Below, piece after piece: positions 57,637-64,000 of a DNA stretch of 64,000 bases. A program made the position numbers and the translations under genes. How positions within the stretch are numbered: position 1 is the stretch's first letter; the number at the start of each line of letters is the position of its first letter. The DNA is from Strigamia acuminata. Taxonomy: Eukaryota; Arthropoda; Chilopoda; Geophilomorpha; Linotaeniidae. The stretch lies in assembly GCA_949358305.1 (NCBI GenBank), contig CASHSZ010000033.1, forward strand, positions 62,001-126,000, written 5' to 3'. The notes beneath the pieces were generated by a model that saw only the letters and a list, made by a program, of their open reading frames with translations, was not told where the DNA came from and searched no databases.

Positions 57637-57796
57637 ACGAATTTTGTCTAAATTTGATATATTTTCCACGAATTTCGTCTAAATTTGATGAATTTTGACT
57701 AAATCCGACGGATTTTTTTGTGAATTTAGTCAAAATCCGACGGTTTTTTCGTGAATTTAATCAAAATCCGTCGGATTTTTCATGAATTTAGTCAAA
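57637..57796. repeat. Short tandem repeats before duplicated segment copy 2
   Basis: Repeats of CACGAATTTTGTCTAAATTTGAT, then about three copies of a ~33-bp unit with AAAATCCGACGG and GTGAATTTAGTC. Confidence 0.65.
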
Positions 57797-58106
57797 ACTC
57801 AGAGTATTGACTAATTGGACACGCCGAGCGCTTGGCCCATTTTTCATATCAATGCTCATTTGTTTTATTTCCTTTTTTTTTATTTCCATAAAGAAAGTAT
57901 ATTCAATCAAATCGTTTTTTTGGGTGGGAATTGGTTACGAATTTAATGGATCACCGAAAACCCATCAGGACGTTCAATCTGGTAGTAACAGGTGGTGCCA
58001 AATAATAAATAAGCAATGTTTTGTATGAAAAAAATAGATAAGTGAATGTTAAATAATTTTTAATTTGCATTTCAGTTGTTTATTCGGTAATGAAATCTGG
58101 ATTTTC
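57784..58106. repeat. Duplicated segment, copy 2
   Basis: 323 bp matching 56492-56819 with small indels (one fewer T in the T run, CTCAGAG for CTCATCCAGAG). Copy starts are 1,292 bp apart. Confidence 0.85.
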
Positions 58107-58208
58107 ACGGACATTCGAATGGGAAATATAAAAAAGTACGTTTGTTATAAGGTTTATTGAATATGAAATTTAAAAAAAAGAGTTTTTGTGATTTAGTGTC
58201 CCCCGGAA

Positions 58209-58385
58209 CAATTCTTCCAGACCGATTACATTCGCGATTCCAATCATCACGTTTTGAATTAACAAACTCAACAAGTGCCGTTTCTAGTGGATACAGACGG
58301 GAATCCGTACCCGAGGTCTATCAGAGGCTAGTTCCTGGAAGGGAGAACTGTAACGATTCGCAATTAGTTCCTCATATAGTCGATG
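58209..58385 (+). pseudogene. BRWD/PHIP-like linker remnant with stop and frameshift
   Basis: After an AG-like acceptor the frame encodes DYIRDSNHHVLN, a TAA, then QTQQVPFLVDTDGNPYPRS. After a +1 shift the next frame reads VYQRLVPGRENCNDSQLVPH. BRWD/PHIP proteins have exactly this order just after the WD repeats: DY...IRD, EQTQQ, PFLVDVDGNPHP, YQRLVPGRENC. The in-frame TAA and the frameshift make it a pseudogene as it stands, unless the assembly is wrong. Together with 57093-57372 it gives a colinear remnant of one gene. The continuous open frame at 58157-58522 is a composite and not a real protein. Confidence 0.6.
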
Positions 58386-60136
58386 GTAATGAAATATTTT
58401 GCGTTTTTATCATTTTGCATTTTTTACTGGTTAAAAAATCTGGAAAAACCAAAGGAAAAAAACCCTGGATTTTCTGCGGGTTCCTTCCGGTTTACAGGTT
58501 AATCCCGGAGATTGGAAACTAATATTGGTTGTCTGTAAAGACGAGGAGTATTTAATGTCTCTTTCTTCTCCCAGGCAATTTGGGCGCTTTGACACCACAG
58601 ATGGGCGCTTTTTGGTCTCATTCCACACTTGCAGTTCATTCCCAAATTTTGAATTCCTCATGTGTGCAAAGGCGTGGAATGTGTTTTTCAATTTGAAATG
58701 TAGTTTGGGCTCTGCAGGTCCATTAGGCACAGAAAAATGCGTTTTCTCATAATGTACACATAAATACATACATCCTAAAAAACCGTTTTTGGCCCTAAAA
58801 ATTTCTGTGAATTCTCCAAATCTCATCCAGCACTCCGAAAATCCACATAAATTCCCATTTAATCCACATAAAATTCTCCTTAAAATCCCATCGAATCCAT
58901 TAAACACCCTTTTAAGGTCACTAAGAACACCCTAAATTAAATGTAAATACTACCCCAATACCTACACCCCCCCCCCAAACTACATTTCTGATTTTCAAAA
59001 ACATTTCCCGAGGGGATTTTAGCCTTTATTTACGAATTCTTTGCTTTGAGCACGATTCAGAGGAAGACGTGCAGGGGTTTACGATCAATTCAATGAACAT
59101 TCCTGCAATAGTCAGCAAAGGTTGCTTGATTGTAATCGTCTGGATTTTTAAACAGAATTCTGAACAGTGCTGTGTTGTGGACAATGGAGGCAAAGTAGTT
59201 AAAACAAATATTTTTTTATGGTTTATTTATTACTGTTAAAAAACATCTCATTTAATTGGTCTTTAATTATTTTGTGGATTTGTAAGATGCGACCAGATGT
59301 TGTTGTAATAGCCATTTCATGTACGGTAAGGTGAGCATGTCCAAGATTGCAGTTGGGAGAACAGAGCGTTTGTTTTGTGAGGGCGCATGCCTTTCCAGCA
59401 TCCAAGCCCAATCGATTGGAACTAAAGATTTTGGTCCTCACTGAAGCAGTTCTTCGTTTTATACAACAAAACGAGGCGCTCGGAAAAATAGGTTTGCACT
59501 TTCACACCGACATTCAGTGATGGCCAGGCTGAATGAATGGAGTGAAAAATGTAAACCAGTTTTCCAGAGCTCCTCGTTTTGTTGGAACAACGAGGAAGAA
59601 AGAAGGAAAGAAAGAGAAAAAGAGAAATTTATGGTTTGGGACATCAAGCATTATGTAATAGCCAGAACAGACTTTACAGGATGTCATTTGTAACGTCAAA
59701 ATTTAAAACATGATGAATAAAAAGAATTGTTACATTATCCATTAATTGTTTTTAAGCGCCATTTAATTTGGTGGAAATAAAATTTAAAAAATATGAAATA
59801 TTCAAAAAGCAAATGCATATTTATTACACTGTGTCCACGTACACATACACGCCTGGGTGCATCCAAACATTGGGCGGACCCAAATTATTACAATTTCTGG
59901 GGGAGAATCAAAAACCTTGGATGCTTTTTCATTTATTCACTCCTGTCCATGCATGTGTTCTGGGCCAGGTGCAAACAACGGTAATAAATTTTCCCCAACA
60001 CATGGGCGCCATTACCATCGTAAGTGGCGCCCTCTTTGGGAAAATTACAAGCAACACGCACGCCCCCTGATGCCGTTTATCCCAGACCAAAATTGCACGC
60101 GAAAATCCGGTTTCTGGGCCCGGATTGGCTATGGAG
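58386..60136. other. Low-copy region, no gene recognised
   Basis: AT-rich, with several open frames of 60-158 codons on both strands, none with a recognisable domain. A C run lies near 58971 and AG/GT signals are scattered. Confidence 0.3.
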
Positions 60137-60389
60137 CGGTCGTGTTCGCTCTGGATCTGCCCTCCATGCACGTCGTTGGCTGAAGAGCAAATCCAGACCG
60201 AACACGACCGATCCATGCAAATCCGGTTCCTGGGCCCGGATTGGCTATAGAGCGGTTGAGTCCGGTCTAAATCTGTTCTCCATGCACGCCATTGGCTATG
60301 GAGCGGTTAAGTCCGGTCTAGATCTGTTTTTCAGCCAATGGCGTGCATGGAGAACAGATTTAGACCGGACTCAACCGCTCCACAGCCAA
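60137..60389. repeat. Two adjacent hairpins built from a related GC-rich motif
   Basis: Hairpin 1 (60137-60210) pairs CGGTCGTGTTCGCTCTGGAT with ATCCAGACCGAACACGACCG. Hairpin 2 (60241-60389) has about 57-nt arms with the core GAGTCCGGTCTAAATCTGTT, and its spacer holds a third partial copy. The flank TGGGCCCGGATTGGCTAT precedes both as a direct repeat (about 60115 and 60231). No protein is supported; overlapping open frames are by-products. Confidence 0.85.
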
Positions 60390-60845
60390 CCCAGGCGCGT
60401 CCCCAAATCCGAGGATGCATTTAATATTTATAATATAGTCGGCGGATTTGGGGGTGAGAGATGGGCAAATGACAGGCGGCAAATCCGCTGCTCGCTGCTG
60501 GTTGGTTGCGGAAGAGCGTTTCCGGGCCAACTGGATTTGTTTTTTTAGTAGGGTTAACATTTTTGCAGGCAAAGCACAGCTTTTTGGTTGTTTCTGGATT
60601 CCTCCCAACTGGACAAGAAGGCATTTCCTTTGGAAAGGCATTTATTTCTGTTTTCAGGACGGCAATTTTGGAAAGCCTTCCCTTATTATTTCCTCATTAT
60701 TTCCTCATTTCTGTTTCCAAGACGGTATTTCTTGGCTTTGGGTAGGCATTTTCTCATTATTTCCTCATTATTTCCTCATTATTTCCTCATTATTTCCTCA
60801 TTATTTCTGTTTCTGTTGGTGGCCTCAACATTGCCACCGCCATTG
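60390..60845. other. Low-copy region with TTTCCTCATTA repeats
   Basis: No gene seen. From about 60680 the motif ATTTCCTCATT recurs about seven times before the G-rich tract. Confidence 0.4.
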
Positions 60846-60975
60846 GCGGGGAGGGGGAGGGGGGAGAGGGGGCGGAGAGGGGGCGGGGAGGGGAGGGGGG
60901 AGAGGGGGGGCGGGGAGGGGAGGGGGGAGAGGGGGAGAGGGGGCGGGGCGGGGAGGGGGAGGGAGAGGGGGCGGG
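60846..60975 (+). repeat. G-rich purine tract
   Basis: 130 bp almost wholly of GGGGAGG, GGGGGAGA and GGGGCGG units on the plus strand. It has many runs of four or more G, enough to form several G-quadruplexes. The open frames through it are Gly/Arg repeats and not genes. Confidence 0.9.
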
Positions 60976-61269
60976 ACATCGTAGATGATGAACGGAATAT
61001 TTTGAAATTTGATTTGGACGTTTTTGTTTTCGGTTTTTTTTTTTCTTTTAATTTTTGATGTCTTTATTCATTTTTCTTTTATTTTCCAGGCATCTTTGAC
61101 CGACCAAAGGCCCGTGGACGACCCCCGACTGCGGTATAGCCACACAGGACATTGTAGAAGGTAAATTGTTTTTTTTTAAAATTTGTTTTTGACGTTTTTT
61201 TTCATTTTTCATCTTTTTTTTTCAGTTTTTATTCATTTTCGTTTCATTTTCCATCATCTAATGATACAG

Positions 61270-61764
61270 TATGCCCTGATGGACAGATATATTTGCATGG
61301 AAAATGCGGTAGGTAATTTTTTTCTCTATCTGGAAACTATAGAAAGCGTGGCAAAATCTGACGCAATTCAATTAAGGTGCAAATCACGTTTGTGGTTGCG
61401 TTCTTCTCAGAATCGTGCCTTGAATCGTGCAACTGGACAAATATTATTATTCAACAAGTTGGTGCGCTAATTGCAGTCAACAGTCACCTCTGATTTTGTT
61501 GCGCTGAATAGTGAATACACTTTCCCAATTGAAATTTCATAAAACTGTACCTTTGAATTAATTGATTATTTATTTTTTTTATTAATTTTATCAATTAAAA
61601 TTGTTTTGGCAGTGTCTTGTTCTGCAGGAAAGTTTTTTGATTTGGATAAAAACCAGTGCAGTCAGTGCCCATCAGGGACTTATTAAGATTCATCAAATCA
61701 ATTTGGATGTCACGTCTGTCCCCAAGAACACATGTATGCATCCCCTGGATGGAGCAGTTATTGA
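61270..61764 (+). pseudogene. Cysteine-rich (ephrin-receptor-like, GCC2/GCC3) exon remnants
   Basis: 61270-61308 lies between ACAG and GTAGGT and encodes CPDGQIYLHGKC. After 61613 (GGCAG acceptor) the frame reads SCSAGKFFDLDKNQCSQCPS then GTY, a TAA, then SSNQFGCHVCPQEHMYASPG and a TGA at 61762. Cys spacing (C-x2-C-P-x-G-T-Y ... C-x2-C-P) fits GCC2/GCC3 modules found in extracellular parts of animal membrane proteins such as the ELAPOR family. The in-frame stops suggest a decayed exon. The part between is not recognised. Confidence 0.4.
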
Positions 61765-62555
61765 CAATTTATTGTTGACTAATTCGCACGGTGATATATC
61801 GTTGCAGTTTTTATTTGTTTTTATGTGACAACTTGGGATTTAAATGATCTCGCCAAATAATCACGTTTTCCGGGTGCATGCATGACCTTTTTCTGGCGGC
61901 TGTACTGTACAGCAATTTCAGAAGCATTGCAGATACACGTTGTTGACAATTGTGACATTGTGAGTTATCTGGGAACTTTTATCTGAGGTCAGATGTCAGA
62001 CTCAGTCATGTATTTAGCTTTCAGATTCACCTATATCTAGCACACTGCACGAACTAATGATCAAGTCTGAATTGTATTTCACTATAGATCCACCAACCGA
62101 GTGGAGGCAGTGCTTTTGACAATGTACAATCAATAAACTTTGTGTTTTTTTGCTGCATGCCACCGAGTGTTGACAGTGCTTTTGAAAATGTGGAGTAAAT
62201 ATTGATATTCGTGATAAAGTGACCATGACATTTCTACTGCAAGCAGACACAGTTACTAATCAACATTCAAGGATGTTAATATTTTATTAATATATTTCTT
62301 TTCACAAAATCAATTCACAACATGATTGAAATTGTTGCCAATTTTCAACAGTGTGTTTCGGAAATTATGTTTGGATTCTTATTTGTCTGACATCTAGTGG
62401 CGAGTAAACGAATTAAACGATTCGGTCTTTCGGGTTTCTTAAGGATTTCCCGGCTCGTCAACGGAACCACAGGCAAAGCTTAATGTGTTTAACCTAATTT
62501 GTTTTAAAATAAAACAATTTTTATAATAATTTTTAAGTTACTAATTCTTTTTCAG
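61765..62555. other. Low-copy region, no gene seen
   Basis: AT-rich. A CACCGAGTG or CAACCGAGTG motif with TGACAGTGCTTTTGA or its variant appears twice near 62090 and 62162. Nothing else is recognised. Confidence 0.3.

Positions 62556-62595
<40 letters not shown>
62556..62595. repeat. (CAGG)10 microsatellite
   Basis: Ten uninterrupted CAGG copies, probably polymorphic in length. Confidence 0.95.
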
Positions 62596-62596
<1 letters not shown>

Positions 62597-62672
62597 GTGG
62601 CATTTCATGTTTGAAGTGGCTTTTTTGTTTAATTTTTAATGATAGTGGCTTATTTTTTTGTTGTTTTTATAG

Positions 62673-63361
62673 GTAGGAATGGCGGGTGGATACGTCTTCA
62701 GAGTTGAAGGCTCTAGTGAACGATAAGTATTTCTTTTTCTTTTTCTTTATTTTTTTGACAAGGAATCGGTTCTTTGTGTTTTTTTCTTATCATTCTAAGT
62801 TCTTGTCCTCCTAGGCCTGTGAGTGCCCCATATTTACAGTAAGGTGAGTGTGAATTAAGGAAGGTTGGTTTGGTTTAAAGTTTGTTTAATGCATTTCTTT
62901 TGTTTTTGTTTTTCTTTTGTTTTATCGATATCGCGGCTATCGCCGCGAAATCAGTAGCCAGTGGTTGTTTTTTTTTTTTTTTGTTTTTTTTTATTCAGGC
63001 AAGGTAGGTTTGTTTAATAATTCGAATTTTATTTGCATTTTGCATTAATGCTTTTTTGTATGATTTTTGCACGATTTTTGCACCATTTTTAATTTCCTTT
63101 CTCTGTTTTTCAGGTGTTTTTCGTCTTAAGCGGCCCTCAGACCTCGCTCTTGGTTCCATATGTTTCTGAGGAGTGATAGATTAATATGTAAGAATTTTTG
63201 CCAGGGCTGGAGTGGGTACAGAAAGGTTTTTAAATTAATTATTTTATGAACGTTGGGAAATTGCGTGTATTTCGGCAATTTTCTTGTTTTTCTTTTGTTT
63301 TTCTAGGTGTTTTTGGCTGCGGACAGTCGTGGTCTGCACTAAGGCCATGCAGGACATCAAG
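62673..63361 (+). other. Chain of four short exon-like segments
   Basis: Segments with AG and GT edges: 62673-62726, 62815-62843, 63114-63187 and 63307-63361. The first contains a short open frame MAGGYVFRVEGSSER, the third VFFVLSGPQTSLLVPYVSEE, the fourth in one frame TVVVCTKAMQDIK before GTAAGC. The third and fourth start with the same GTGTTTTT as the exon at 54807. No gene is recognised and the phases were not reconciled. A GC hairpin (TCGCGGC/GCCGCGA, 62931-62948) lies between segments 2 and 3. Confidence 0.25.
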
Positions 63362-63740
63362 GTAAGCAGGTTTTTTTGGGTGATTTATTTTGGATGATGT
63401 TTGGTGCAGTCACCCGTTTTTCTTTTATTCTTTTTGTCAATTTTGTCAATTTTGGATGTGTTTGTGTCAATTGTAGATGCGATTTAGTGCAAAAATTGTG
63501 TTAAAATATTGATTTTAACACAATTTATCGGCAAATTGTGATTAAAAATGCAATTTTCGTTTGTTTTTGTGGGAATTTAAGGAAGAAATGTGTTTTAAAA
63601 TGACATTTTATTATTATTATTATGAAATTGGCACAAAATCAAATGAAAAAAGCATTTCAAAACACACTAGTTTTGCTTCTAATGAAACTGTCAGACAGAG
63701 ATTTGTAGGAAATTTCTTTGGGAATAATTCCCATTATACA

Positions 63741-64000
63741 GCAAAACCAATGAAAAGTGCCTGCAGAACTAATAATCGTTTTGGGTTGCTATTTCGGCGT
63801 GCGAATGAGCTCGGTGGATCGATTAGACCACCAACTTAATGAATCACACCAACAGTATACCGCAAAACCAATGAAAAGTGCCTGCAGAACTAATAATCGT
63901 TTTGGGTTGCTATTTCGGCGTGCGAATGAGCTCGGTGGATCGATTAGACCACCAACTTAATGAATCACACCAACAGTATACCGCAAAACCAATGAAAAGT
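63741..64000. repeat. 121-bp tandem repeat, running off the window
   Basis: GCAAAACCAATGAAAAGTGC starts at 63741, 63862 and 63983, giving a 121-bp period and just over two copies. It probably starts a second array to the right; frames through it are artefacts of repetition. Confidence 0.9.

Noticed and set aside
58209-58385. Reassigned stop codons (TAA/TAG read as Gln)
   Set aside because: Stops in several fragments made this tempting, but TGA and a frameshift occur too, and the retroelement frames use all three stops normally. Decay is simpler.
60448-60984. 178-codon Gly/Arg-rich ORF
   Set aside because: It owes its length to the G-rich tract, which lacks stops in several frames.

Overview
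The window looks like an arthropod subtelomere, possibly a crustacean such as a water flea; the species cannot be fixed from sequence alone. The reasons are a (TTAGG)n telomere-type run at 52397-52425, BEL/Pao LTR retroelements, an AT-rich background with GT-AG exon/intron signals, and decayed pieces of animal genes. I see no tRNA, rRNA, operon or CRISPR.

Layout. About 25 kb is one 140-bp satellite (1-13571, 20163-23656, 28997-29900, 45147-52396), with higher-order duplications of 1,959 bp and 9,543 bp. Four young LTR retroelements interrupt it. Element A1 (13572-20162, minus) and its near-identical sister A2 (35989-42578, plus) each encode one uninterrupted protein: BEL/Pao Gag, zinc knuckles, a DUF1758-type protease and a complete-looking TK1-type thymidine kinase, with no reverse transcriptase, RNase H or integrase. 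Element B (23657-28996, plus) encodes only a 196-residue protein with a C-terminal membrane segment. Element C (29901-45146, minus) is a BEL/Pao element with all domains, but A2 is inserted in its gag. All four have 4-bp target-site duplications and paired LTRs of equal length that look identical where compared. C is the only visible source of reverse transcriptase and integrase here, and it is broken by A2, so A1, A2 and B presumably depend on related elements elsewhere. That dependence is inference.

The satellite stops at the TTAGG run. The last 11.6 kb (52426-64000) is T-rich low-copy DNA with minisatellites, inverted repeats, a 130-bp G-rich tract, a 323-328 bp duplicated segment, and short exon-like pieces bounded by AG/GT. 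Several pieces carry stops or frameshifts. Two resemble BRWD/PHIP WD-repeat proteins and lie in the order expected for that family; others resemble MIF4G and ephrin-receptor-like cysteine-rich domains. A 121-bp tandem repeat begins at 63741 and runs off the window.

The most notable item is the Gag-protease-thymidine kinase fusion carried by two non-autonomous BEL/Pao elements. Second are a TGTTGC...GCAACA hairpin at the start of the LTR in all three element families, and element B with its lone membrane protein.
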